Origin: BJGO01 sp039810885
GTDB taxonomy: Bacteria; Bacteroidota; Bacteroidia; Chitinophagales; UBA10324
Assembly (NCBI GenBank): GCA_039810885.1
Contig: JBDHXV010000008.1
Location: forward strand, 7,844-71,843
DNA length: 64,000 nucleotides
Direction: 5' to 3'
Both the position numbers and the translations under genes were made by a program. The notes beneath the pieces are model-generated. The model worked only from the letters and a program-made list of their open reading frames with translations. It was not told the origin of the DNA and ran no database searches. This document shows, piece after piece, positions 54,169 to 62,655 of the stretch (within the stretch, counting starts at the first letter, position 1; each line of letters opens with the position of its first letter).

Positions 54169-54729
54169 TTAGAGTTTAAAAAATGAAATTTTTGTTGCTT
54201 TGTGAAAATAGGTTTGCGTTTGATGTGAGGTGTTTCCTCCGGGTGTTATTCTGATAATATGATTGTAGCAGAGCCTTCCATTGAATAAATCAATATGATC
54301 GCCACCCGTTCCATCGGGTCGGGTAAACATATCGTTGAAATATATAATACCCTTCCTACCCAAGATTGACTCATATATTCGCTGGCCTACTCTCCTGTCT
54401 CTTGTTAAATTCAAATATTCGACCGGAGTGCCCATAATACGTCTTAAATATCGTTCTAACTCTTGCGCCCCTAATACATGATGAACCTGCAGGCCACAAT
54501 GGCCGCGATGAACACGTTCGCGAGGAGTAAATGCATCCAAGCTTAATCCACAACGCACTAATGCTACACTCATTCGTACTGCACACTGATTCGTAATGCC
54601 TCGCTGTGGACAAGGTTTTGTGGGGTCTGTAACTCCGCTCACACCATTAGCATAATCGTCATAAGCTGTTTCCATCAGCGAATATGCCGGGCGGATTGTG
54701 CTCATATTAGACAAAGTTTCCCAAGCCAT
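54169..54729 (-). CDS. tae4: Type VI amidase effector Tae4
   Basis: 186 residues. Tae4 enzymes cut the gamma-D-Glu-mDAP bond of peptidoglycan in the periplasm of rival bacteria. The catalytic region is TNQCAVRMSVALVRCG (Cys 49), matching the NxCAxRxS pattern, and the His/Asp pair is in GTGGDHIDLFNG (His 145, Asp 147), matching GGDHIDLW. A DUF4123 adaptor precedes it by two bases, as type VI cargo usually has. Tai4-type immunity proteins carry a signal peptide; none is seen in this window. Confidence 0.88.
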   Translation of the reverse strand: MAWETLSNMSTIRPAYSLMETAYDDYANGVSGVTDPTKPCPQRGITNQCAVRMSVALVRCGLSLDAFTPRERVHRGHCGLQVHHVLGAQELERYLRRIMGTPVEYLNLTRDRRVGQRIYESILGRKGIIYFNDMFTRPDGTGGDHIDLFNGRLCYNHIIRITPGGNTSHQTQTYFHKATKISFFKL

Positions 54730-54731
54730 AT

Positions 54732-55346
54732 TTAATCGAAGATAGAAAATTTGTTTTTACCGCCTTCCTTTTTAGGCAGATGATCTGTTTTTATTTCTTT
54801 CTTATTATCGTTAATTCCTGCATTCTCTATTTGTGTGGATTTCTCGTGCATCGGTGTTATTAATTCAAAAAAACTTTCTTTAGTTATTATTTCATTACTA
54901 AGCTTACAATTTCTATCTAAAGAGAGAATCATTCTACGATCTAAATCGTCATGCTCGCATATAATCTGTTGAATCGGACCAAAAAAAGTCAACAGTTGGG
55001 CTTCTGTGCAAGTAGGAAAAAACTTTTTAAGAACGCGGCTATCCCAGTATCTAAAATAGTATTGATGCCCATTAACCTTTTGATAGAGAAATGAACGAAA
55101 GTGTGTTGCGAGTTCTTCTATGGGCTTAAGTGATTTAATAATTAAATATGAGTTAATTACAACTCCAATTTCATTAATTGCTTTTTTGAAATTTTCTCCG
55201 TCTATTTCATACATCATGGGCGCTACCGATGTGAGATGTTCATCTTTAGTGTGCTTAAATAAAGATAGATGAACAGTAAAATATTTCTCGAAAACCTGAT
55301 TCGTATATGTTGTATTTATAGATGGATCACTTATTAAAAAGTACAT
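54732..55346 (-). CDS. DUF4123 effector-loading adaptor (TEC-like)
   Basis: 204 residues, cytoplasmic. The pattern of DUF4123 is clear in the middle: APMMYEI (about 43), a long helical linker, ELATHFRSFL (about 79-88), QYYFRYWDSRVLKKFFP (about 94-110; family FRFYDPRVL) and FFGPIQQI (about 121). The last 45 residues are a charged, disordered tail. DUF4123 proteins bind effectors and place them on VgrG or PAAR tips. Located between the 643-residue protein and tae4, so it could load either the amidase, the cyclase or both. Confidence 0.85.
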   Translation of the reverse strand: MYFLISDPSINTTYTNQVFEKYFTVHLSLFKHTKDEHLTSVAPMMYEIDGENFKKAINEIGVVINSYLIIKSLKPIEELATHFRSFLYQKVNGHQYYFRYWDSRVLKKFFPTCTEAQLLTFFGPIQQIICEHDDLDRRMILSLDRNCKLSNEIITKESFFELITPMHEKSTQIENAGINDNKKEIKTDHLPKKEGGKNKFSIFD

Positions 55347-55355
55347 GACTGTTCT

Positions 55356-57287
55356 CTATTTAGTTGGTAATTCATGTGCTACAATTACATTGTCGGGAGC
55401 TTTTCCTGAATCTTTTTGATGGTTATTCTTCTTAAACTCTGTGTAATGTGTCTGATCGCCAATAATTGTTTGAATGCGTGTATTTAGGCTCTTTAGAGTG
55501 TTGTTGTGTATATTAAATATAAAATGTAAGGTATCCTCCTGTACATTATATTGTTTTTTTTCAAAATATCCATAAATCCTTTTTAGTTCAGAGTCAAAAT
55601 TGGAAATACTTGTATTCAGTTCCGGAGGAAAATCTACCAAACCGTTAAGTGCTTTCGAAGGATAGGACATAAGTTTGTTAGCTGTAATGTCTTCCGTGAG
55701 TTTTTTAATATCTACTATACCATTCAGCCAGTTTATGAGTTTTTGTAAAACTTGCTGCTTCGAGATAAGCATAGGCCTAATCGTTGTTGCTATTGCATCA
55801 GCGATCGTACTCTTCTTTTCTTCCGCCAGTGATGCTATAGCCACCTTAGTCTGCGCAACATCCTTTAGGGCATTTGTTATGCTTGAAATATATGTTCCTA
55901 TTTGATCTACATTTCCCGTATCCTTGTATTTATCTCGTATTTTCTTTGCATACTCATCGTCTATAGAAACGTCAATGGAATCGGCACCTGATGCATTTGC
56001 ATAAGCATATACCTGTGTAACGCCCGCTTTCTCGATAACTTTATCTATTAACTGGGCAAGTGCTTTTTCTTTAAAATTAAATACTGCCAATGAATCTTTT
56101 AAGTGATCAAATAAAGGGCAAAGGCCGTTTAATATGCCTACAAGGTCTTTAGGGCCAACATTAATTTCATTTGTAGTATTTTCTAACTTCTTTACAAATG
56201 TATCTATAGTATTAGAAATAATTTCAATACCCTCAGAAGGGATTCGATCAAGTCCCTGATACATTTTACTAAACTCCGGTAACTCGCCAAGTTTTATAAA
56301 TCCAAGCATTCCATCCATAACGGATTTAACTAATTCGATGCAATCATCTATTAAACCTTTAATTTCATTTTTAAGGTTATCAAATTTTTTGGAGAGGCTG
56401 TCGCCCATGTCATCTGTAGAAAAATTTAGTCCACCTAACAACAGGGAAAGTATCTTCACAATTCTAAGCTTTACTTTACCTACTGTAAGAGATAATAGAT
56501 TTTGGTTTGAGTCTTTAATTAACTGTAATAACTTATCCTGATTATCGAAGTAGTTAATAAAATGATAGGTTAGATCGTAATTATTGTAAATATTAAATCT
56601 ACGTCCTTCATTTTTTAAAGCTGTTTTATCAAAAAGGTTTAAGTCTTTATAGTGGCTAGTACCAACGTACATCATCGTTTTAAGCATCCATTTCTTTTCA
56701 CTATTAAATTTTGAATCTGAAGCAAGTAAGCTAGAGAACTCATTGATAACGTTACCGCCTGTACCTATACCAATCAAATGAAGCCATACCGTGTAATTAG
56801 AGTGAGGTGAAAGTGAGCTCTGTATTTTTTGAGCAAGTTTTTCTGCTTCGTTTTTATAATCTTCCGGCTTTGTAGAAGAAAACTCAAAAGTACTTGTTGC
56901 ACTTTTAGGTTCCATTTCTTTTAATTGTGCTTCGATTTTGCTCAAGCCTGTATCCCACTCACTATAGTCGTATTTATATTCTTTATCAGAAGGGCTGTCT
57001 GTTTTTTTTTCTTTGATAAACATATTCAGCCCGGGAATACTGTCCATAGCACCCTCAATTGCATCTGTAGCTTTTTGAACAGCACCGGTTACACTGCCTA
57101 CCAAGCTATCGGCTGCATTTAAATTATCTGTATTAAAGCCATCTGCTGCAGCCGGGTTATATCTTACAATGTATAATATTTGGATAACCTGCTTTTTTTC
57201 AAAAGTGTTTTCTCCCGTTAAGCCGGGTTTATTTTCAGCACCGCCTATGGCACCTGCTTGACTTCCTGAAACGAATGAATCTGCCAT
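55356..57287 (-). CDS. Large type VI-associated protein with degenerate alpha/beta-hydrolase elbow
   Basis: 643 residues, no signal peptide. Residues 168-182 read WLHLIGIGTGGNVIN, which aligns with the lipase elbow HLIGHSMGGLV, but the nucleophile position is Gly 175. It is followed by a second lipase-like strand, MMYVGTSHYKDLNLFD (206-220; compare LGTPHxGS). From about 270 on the protein is largely helical with coiled-coil-like segments. Sequence before 130 is low-complexity. It starts one base after the PAAR gene and precedes the DUF4123 adaptor by nine bases, so it is an effector, a carrier or a structural part of the tip complex. I do not recognise a named family. Confidence 0.55.
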   Translation of the reverse strand: MADSFVSGSQAGAIGGAENKPGLTGENTFEKKQVIQILYIVRYNPAAADGFNTDNLNAADSLVGSVTGAVQKATDAIEGAMDSIPGLNMFIKEKKTDSPSDKEYKYDYSEWDTGLSKIEAQLKEMEPKSATSTFEFSSTKPEDYKNEAEKLAQKIQSSLSPHSNYTVWLHLIGIGTGGNVINEFSSLLASDSKFNSEKKWMLKTMMYVGTSHYKDLNLFDKTALKNEGRRFNIYNNYDLTYHFINYFDNQDKLLQLIKDSNQNLLSLTVGKVKLRIVKILSLLLGGLNFSTDDMGDSLSKKFDNLKNEIKGLIDDCIELVKSVMDGMLGFIKLGELPEFSKMYQGLDRIPSEGIEIISNTIDTFVKKLENTTNEINVGPKDLVGILNGLCPLFDHLKDSLAVFNFKEKALAQLIDKVIEKAGVTQVYAYANASGADSIDVSIDDEYAKKIRDKYKDTGNVDQIGTYISSITNALKDVAQTKVAIASLAEEKKSTIADAIATTIRPMLISKQQVLQKLINWLNGIVDIKKLTEDITANKLMSYPSKALNGLVDFPPELNTSISNFDSELKRIYGYFEKKQYNVQEDTLHFIFNIHNNTLKSLNTRIQTIIGDQTHYTEFKKNNHQKDSGKAPDNVIVAHELPTK

Positions 57288-57288
57288 A

Positions 57289-57930
57289 TCATTTATCTAG
57301 AAATGAAACTTTACAATTACCGGGAGAATAATTTGCTAAGACGGATGTCTTACCACTACCATCTGTGCTACCGGTATGGATAGCTTTATCTGTTGTTTCT
57401 ATTTGGTATCTCACACCCGAAAGTGCTTTCCCTGCTTCATCGAGTAATGTAAATTGTGCTGAAATATCTTTCTTCTCGGTAGATGGTGCCAATCCGTCTC
57501 CATTTGCAGCAGCTTTTGCTAAGGCTTCTTCATTTAAAAGGTCTTTTAATTGATCTGCACCCAATACTTTTGACATGTTATTTTTCATGGCACTATTCAT
57601 AGGTGAACTGCCCGCACCGCCAGCGCTACCTCCTCCGACCTCTCCGATAAGGACAGTAGGCAATCCCATTACAATTGATCCACCATGAGCCGTCATATCT
57701 CCCATTCGAGCAGCCGGCAATCCTCCTATAAACACGCCGGCTGAACCCAGTGCGATAATGTCGGGAGGACCGGTACAAACACACATGTTAGTAGCTGTAG
57801 CAGCCGGAAGGCCCCCAATTAGTACAGTTGGCGTGCCCGGAGGCAGAATAGGCCCACCAACATGAGGCACTATGCCGGTAACCATTGGACAAACGTGCAT
57901 ATCAGATATTCTTGCTGCTGGTTTTCCCAT
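57289..57930 (-). CDS. PAAR tip protein with extended C-terminal domain
   Basis: 213 residues. The PAAR domain takes the first 97 or so: KPAARISDMHVCPM starts it, then the repeats GTPTVLIGGLPAATATNMCVC and GLPAARMGDMTAHGG, ending GLPTVLIGE, with Cys/His zinc ligands. After a Gly/Ser linker, residues about 145-213 look like a small prealbumin-like beta domain (QFTLLDEAGKALSGVRYQI, then STDGSGKTSVL), common as an effector or adaptor link. The protein sharpens the VgrG spike and carries cargo. It follows tssF by five bases. Confidence 0.9.
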   Translation of the reverse strand: MGKPAARISDMHVCPMVTGIVPHVGGPILPPGTPTVLIGGLPAATATNMCVCTGPPDIIALGSAGVFIGGLPAARMGDMTAHGGSIVMGLPTVLIGEVGGGSAGGAGSSPMNSAMKNNMSKVLGADQLKDLLNEEALAKAAANGDGLAPSTEKKDISAQFTLLDEAGKALSGVRYQIETTDKAIHTGSTDGSGKTSVLANYSPGNCKVSFLDK

Positions 57931-57935
57931 AATGA

Positions 57936-59801
57936 TTATTTTATATTAATTTGAAAATTAGTAAATGGAATTGACTTGCCCTCAAGTTTTGTCTGAAGGT
58001 CGGAAACAACAAGTTCCCTTTCTTCTTTATTGAGTTCTTTATCACTTAGTGTTATATTAATATTGATACATCTAACAATGCCCTCATTCGGAAGCCGGCT
58101 TTTCATTATACCTTTTTCAACATTAACCGCTTTGAGTCTGTTGCCTAATTCGTAGCGTACAAATGTTCGAATGTCTTCTAAGGTGATGATTCTATTTCGT
58201 GTAACTATAGAGTATCGGTAAGCATTTAATGACTCATCTGCTGTAAGCTGATTCCGGCCTCCGTATGTGTTTGTCATCAAGGTAATATTATTACGTTGTA
58301 TATCGCTGCCGCTGTATAAATCAAACTTCGTGGCCGGGCGTAATCCATTAGCCATCTCTCCATTTGTTATCCAATAATCAATGTATAACATCTCACCTTC
58401 TTTGAATGGATTGACCATTATATAAGTAGTGTCTCCCTGCCTTCCTGTTGTTGTTTGCATTACTCGCTGTTCCAATTGTGATATATCTTGATTTAGGTTT
58501 CGAACACTACCAATTAAGAAGTCATGGCCAAGTGCTGCAAAAGAGCCGCTTTCATCTCGTAAGAGTTCAAGTAAGTAGTTTAAAAAGTCAATTGCATCTC
58601 GATTATCAAAACGTTCTATTCCACTTTTTCGTAATGTATAAGTGCCGGGGGCTGATTGCTCATTTTTTCTAAGCGGTGTTGAATGATATTTACTCCCTTC
58701 CGCATTACTCACCCCTTTTATGTTAAAGTAAAATCCATTATTCTCAGCTAAGGGAACTATGTTAATGTTAAGTGGTAATCTATAACGCAGCTTTACCAAG
58801 TTTTTGTTTACTACTGGGAAGCAGTTTAGTGAGACGAAGGTATCTTGTAGGATAGAATCATTGAATAAAGGAGGCATCTTTATTTTTATCCAAAGTAATT
58901 TCTCTGATAATTGATTTAATTCGCCCCTGTCAAAAACTTCCTCAAACTCCGTTGGATACGGCATTAAATCATCTATGAAGTCTATCTTCTGTGATAACTT
59001 AACTCCTGCAACATGGAAGAAGCGATGGTTATACAACTGCAAGGTTTCCTGTAAAGTAGAATTAGCATCATTACTTTCAAGAAGTTCATCGTCATTCTTT
59101 ATCTCATAATCCTCTATAAATCCGGGCTTCATTATAAGTTCTTTGTCATGTATAAACCATCTTGAAGCGGTAAGTGCCTTATAGAGTGTATGTTTTGCAG
59201 GTTGGTTACGCCAATCAAAGTAAAAGCTAAAATCATTCAGTGATTGTAATCGGTAGTTTAATTTTAGTCCAACCCAAAGTTCATAAGGGTTTAAGGTGTT
59301 TCTTTCATCCGATTTAATAAAAAACTCTCGGTTATTATTTTCATTAAAGCTAAAAAGTTGATTTCCTGATGCGGTGTACCTAATTTCTGCATCAAACAAT
59401 TTTTGATTTATTAAAGGAATAAAGAATAAATCGAGCGATGTATCTAATGGACCATTTATTTTCGATGCAATTTTTTTTTGTGAAAAAAATTGATGAGCTT
59501 CATGAAGTTCACAAACGGGCTCTACCGGCTTGGCATAGAGAATGCCGTGTGCGGATCGAGGTCCGGTGTAAACATTCGGAGTTAAAAGTGACGCAAGTCG
59601 TTCTAATATTCTAACTTGTGAGGAGTTGATTTCCTGATTCAGTTTATATACTTCTGTGGCAAATGCCTCAATTAAAAGTTTTACCAATGGGTCAAAGGAT
59701 TCGATATCGGTATCCGTATATCCCCAGTATGCGGCTGCACCTTTTATAATGCGGCTTTTTATATATTCCTTACTTAGTGTATTTGCAGTTTTTACTGACA
59801 T
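57936..59801 (-). CDS. tssF: Type VI baseplate protein TssF
   Basis: 621 residues. TssF (VasA) is a wedge component of the baseplate. The N-terminal pattern fits the family: WGYTDTDIESFDPLVKLL and RILERLASLLTPNVYTGPRSAH (here 22 residues, abridged to its key Leu/Pro pattern RILERLASLLTP). Mid-region EMLYIDYWITNGEMANGL and GGRNQLTADESLNAYRY, and the C-terminal strand ITLEDIRTFVRYELG, are typical. It begins two bases after tssE. tssG is not seen in this window and may lie elsewhere in the locus. Confidence 0.9.
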   Translation of the reverse strand: MSVKTANTLSKEYIKSRIIKGAAAYWGYTDTDIESFDPLVKLLIEAFATEVYKLNQEINSSQVRILERLASLLTPNVYTGPRSAHGILYAKPVEPVCELHEAHQFFSQKKIASKINGPLDTSLDLFFIPLINQKLFDAEIRYTASGNQLFSFNENNNREFFIKSDERNTLNPYELWVGLKLNYRLQSLNDFSFYFDWRNQPAKHTLYKALTASRWFIHDKELIMKPGFIEDYEIKNDDELLESNDANSTLQETLQLYNHRFFHVAGVKLSQKIDFIDDLMPYPTEFEEVFDRGELNQLSEKLLWIKIKMPPLFNDSILQDTFVSLNCFPVVNKNLVKLRYRLPLNINIVPLAENNGFYFNIKGVSNAEGSKYHSTPLRKNEQSAPGTYTLRKSGIERFDNRDAIDFLNYLLELLRDESGSFAALGHDFLIGSVRNLNQDISQLEQRVMQTTTGRQGDTTYIMVNPFKEGEMLYIDYWITNGEMANGLRPATKFDLYSGSDIQRNNITLMTNTYGGRNQLTADESLNAYRYSIVTRNRIITLEDIRTFVRYELGNRLKAVNVEKGIMKSRLPNEGIVRCININITLSDKELNKEERELVVSDLQTKLEGKSIPFTNFQINIK

Positions 59802-59803
59802 AG

Positions 59804-60244
59804 TTAATCGAATGAAATTGGGCTTATATAAAGAACCTGTCTGAAGTGGAATGGCTCACGTGTTTTTGTTATCAATGCTTTTATATAAACTTCCAATTTC
59901 TTTTTTATATGGTGCAAGTCAGATTGGGCGAAATAAAGTTCTTCTTGTTCTATTTTGATATCAACTTCGATATCAAATAAGCGTGTTTCATATTTAATTA
60001 AACTGCTGCGCACACTTTTAGCAATCTTATCTAACCAAATCATTTCATTTGGCACATACTGAAAATCCCAATCCCATAGTTCGTTTCCAAATTCCGGGTC
60101 GTAACGGCTCTCCTGGTATTTTGTAGTAAGGATAAGAAAAATATTTTGTGCAATAGATTCATGATAAGAGCATACTTCCGCCTCACGCTTTTTTATTAGC
60201 GAATTAAAATTTATGGGTATTTTATAGTTCTGTCCTGATTGCAT
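59804..60244 (-). CDS. tssE: Type VI baseplate protein TssE (gp25-like)
   Basis: 146 residues of the gp25/W-wedge family. SIAQNIFLILTTKYQESRYDP (abridged to its key IAQNIFLILTT and RYDPEFG) and the central GNELWDWDF match the conserved core of TssE, including the E/D-rich sheath-initiating segment. TssE nucleates sheath assembly on the baseplate. It is located between vgrG and tssF with six- and two-base gaps. Confidence 0.9.
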   Translation of the reverse strand: MQSGQNYKIPINFNSLIKKREAEVCSYHESIAQNIFLILTTKYQESRYDPEFGNELWDWDFQYVPNEMIWLDKIAKSVRSSLIKYETRLFDIEVDIKIEQEELYFAQSDLHHIKKKLEVYIKALITKTREPFHFRQVLYISPISFD

Positions 60245-60249
60245 ATTGT

Positions 60250-62121
60250 CTAATTCAACTTAATCAATGCTGCAGTCATTGAGGCCATTGCACCAGCAGT
60301 TAAGTCTAGTTTAGCTCCTCCTTTCACTGAAGCTTGAATAGCTGCAGTAATTTCATAGTTGGCACCTGCTGTAAACTTGGAGTTGGCACCACTTTGCACT
60401 TCATAGTTTGCTCCAGCAGTGCTTTTTATGTCGGTGCCGGCTTGTAACGAATATTCTTGCCCGGTCGTAATTTCTAACTTTTGATTGCACGTAAATTTTT
60501 GATTATTTGTTGTCGATTCAATCTTATCCTGTGCATCTATTTTCATTTCTTTGCATTTGAAGATCAGCTTCTCAGAATCCATCGTAATATCTGTATCAGA
60601 TTTGATTAAAATATTACCTCCATCCTCAAGGGTCAAAGTAATCTCGGTCTTCTTATCTCTGTTATATAGCGAGATTGTTTCTTTTCCATCTTCATCATTA
60701 AATAGGATAACGTTGCCACTCTTCGTGTGAATTGCTTTTAGATAGTTGTCATCATTATGCCATGCCGACTTGTCATTTCCGTTGTGCATTGAACCCATTA
60801 TAAAGGGGAGATCAGGGTTACCATTCTCGAAGCCTACCAATACCTCTTCACCTATTTCCGGCAGGAAATAAATTCCTTTGTTATTTCCGGCATTAGGCAT
60901 TGAAATTCTTATCCAAGGCGTATTTGATGAATCGTCGTGCCACATAAGCTTAACTTTTACACGCCCTAGTTCTTCGGGATCATTGTTATCAATAACCACG
61001 GCGGGTTGATCCAAAGCAGTGGGATAATGAATAGGTTCGTAAATAGCGGCAGGTGCTTTCATCTCTTTGGGAATGCCCTGTATTGTATTTTGATAGTTCC
61101 CCAACCCATCAGATGTATGGGAAATCTTAATTATTCTGAATTGACCTGCGTCATTTGAATTATCGCCCACGACATTATTTAACGATATCGTTACCAAACT
61201 GCCTAATTTTAAATTAGACATTACAGTGTCTGCATGCAAGGTCAGAAAAGAAGCTGCTTGTGTGTTTGTTCGAGTCTCCGCTTCTTTATCCAATTCTTGT
61301 TTTGTTTTAATGATTCGATGAGATTGAGAACGGGTTTTATTTACATACAATTGGGTTGATTGGTTAAAAGCATAAGAGCTTAATGGATCCGCACCGGATA
61401 TCGAAGTAGGACTGTTAACACTTATCACGTCTGCCTGAGAATAATCGTAAGAATATACTTCGTGTTTCATATCGGTCATACCAAGCGATAATAAAATATT
61501 ATTACTGTCGCGCAGATAATCAATCGAAATAGGTTCCGACTCTTCGGGCTCTCCAAAAATAATTTTTGAACCATCATAATAGAACCATTCTCCATATTCG
61601 TGAGCTAAGCGACGTATATAGTCAAGTGCCGTTTCATTGTATTGACAAGAGAATAAAATATCATCATAACTTACCGGTGAGATAGTTTGTGAGAAGTTAG
61701 ATGGAATAGCCTCCATCACTTGGCTTGCAATATCTTTTAATTTTAACTCGAGGAAAGATCTTAAATCTTGGCCAGATTTAAGGTAAATCAAAGGGCAGAA
61801 ACCGCTAAAAACCAAATCGCTCAAAAAGCCACCGGTGTTTGAGAGCCTTACATTAGTAATTATTCCGGTAAAATTGTTTTCAATAACTTCTTCAGATGAA
61901 TCCTCTGCAGGTTTATTTTTAAAAGTTATCAAAACCGATCTACCTAAATATTTTTTTGATTCATTCAACACGAACGAAGAACCACTTTCAATAACATCCA
62001 TAGGGAAGTAAATTTCAAATGTGCTTATTTCATTTACACATTGTTGAATATATACGCGGTTGAATGGGCTGATAACGACATCACCCTCAAGAGTGATGTT
62101 TACATCGATCTGACTTGACAT
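60250..62121 (-). CDS. tssI: Type VI spike protein VgrG (TssI)
   Basis: 623 residues from ATG 62121; ATG-like starts before this add hydrophobic residues and are less likely. The N-terminal gp27-like domain is followed by the gp5 OB domain, where GRVKVKLMWHD, NTPWIRISMPN and EIGEEVLVGFENGNPDLPF form the classical segment (about 380-450). The C-terminal part is a repetitive beta-helix of about 100 residues built from short TAGANYE and KLDLTAGA units, forming the needle. It carries the PAAR protein and cargo. Confidence 0.95.
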   Translation of the reverse strand: MSSQIDVNITLEGDVVISPFNRVYIQQCVNEISTFEIYFPMDVIESGSSFVLNESKKYLGRSVLITFKNKPAEDSSEEVIENNFTGIITNVRLSNTGGFLSDLVFSGFCPLIYLKSGQDLRSFLELKLKDIASQVMEAIPSNFSQTISPVSYDDILFSCQYNETALDYIRRLAHEYGEWFYYDGSKIIFGEPEESEPISIDYLRDSNNILLSLGMTDMKHEVYSYDYSQADVISVNSPTSISGADPLSSYAFNQSTQLYVNKTRSQSHRIIKTKQELDKEAETRTNTQAASFLTLHADTVMSNLKLGSLVTISLNNVVGDNSNDAGQFRIIKISHTSDGLGNYQNTIQGIPKEMKAPAAIYEPIHYPTALDQPAVVIDNNDPEELGRVKVKLMWHDDSSNTPWIRISMPNAGNNKGIYFLPEIGEEVLVGFENGNPDLPFIMGSMHNGNDKSAWHNDDNYLKAIHTKSGNVILFNDEDGKETISLYNRDKKTEITLTLEDGGNILIKSDTDITMDSEKLIFKCKEMKIDAQDKIESTTNNQKFTCNQKLEITTGQEYSLQAGTDIKSTAGANYEVQSGANSKFTAGANYEITAAIQASVKGGAKLDLTAGAMASMTAALIKLN

Positions 62122-62137
62122 AAATAATAGTATTAAA

Positions 62138-62180
62138 AAAACCACAGTAGGTTAGATGTTATTCAGCCCACTGTGGTTTT
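62138..62180 (-). terminator. Terminator after hcp
   Basis: AAAACCACAGT (62138-62148) is complementary to ACTGTGGTTTT (62170-62180), 21-base loop; the T run is on the minus strand. Sitting between hcp and vgrG it would lower vgrG-to-toxin transcription relative to hcp, which is needed in many copies. Confidence 0.75.
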
Positions 62181-62219
62181 CAGTTTAGTTAATGAACTTT
62201 GTTTATAAGCTAATTTCGC

Positions 62220-62615
62220 TTAAGATTTGGGCCAATCATTAACGTGTTTAGCGTTACCGATGGTAAGTGTTTGAGCAGAGATTGTAATATTGTAATGCAT
62301 CGATTCACCTCCGAATTGTGAAAAGGCTTCTGAGTAACCGATTATGTAAGCATTTTCAAAAGTAATCTCTTTAAGCTTTGCATCTTCATCAGTCTTTTTC
62401 CAAGTGATCGTGCCGCTAATCATTTTGTGCGGGCTGTTAATCATGGTTTCAAGGATTGAAGTGTCTGATGTGGATTCAATTGAAATTTCTACTGTTCCAC
62501 CGTAGTTGCCGGATGATGGTCTTCCTTTGAAGTCCACATCACGACGGAAAGCATAAGAACAAGACATTACGTCGTATGGTTTTCCGCCAATTTTTAATTC
62601 ACCTTTGAATGACAT
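62220..62615 (-). CDS. tssD: Type VI tube protein Hcp (TssD), Bacteroidota type
   Basis: 131 residues, near the length of Bacteroidota Hcp proteins. The start SFKGELKIGGKPYDVMSCSY and FRRDVDFKGRPSSGNYGGT, with the C-terminal FQFGGESMHYNITISAQTL-like segment (here FGGESMHYNITISAQTLTIG, key residues), match the divergent tube protein of this phylum. Hcp rings stack to form the inner tube and protect small cargo. The terminator downstream fits high expression. Confidence 0.9.
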   Translation of the reverse strand: MSFKGELKIGGKPYDVMSCSYAFRRDVDFKGRPSSGNYGGTVEISIESTSDTSILETMINSPHKMISGTITWKKTDEDAKLKEITFENAYIIGYSEAFSQFGGESMHYNITISAQTLTIGNAKHVNDWPKS

Positions 62616-62655
62616 AGTTTTAAATGGGTTTTTTTATTGTTTGAAAAATAGGTTT

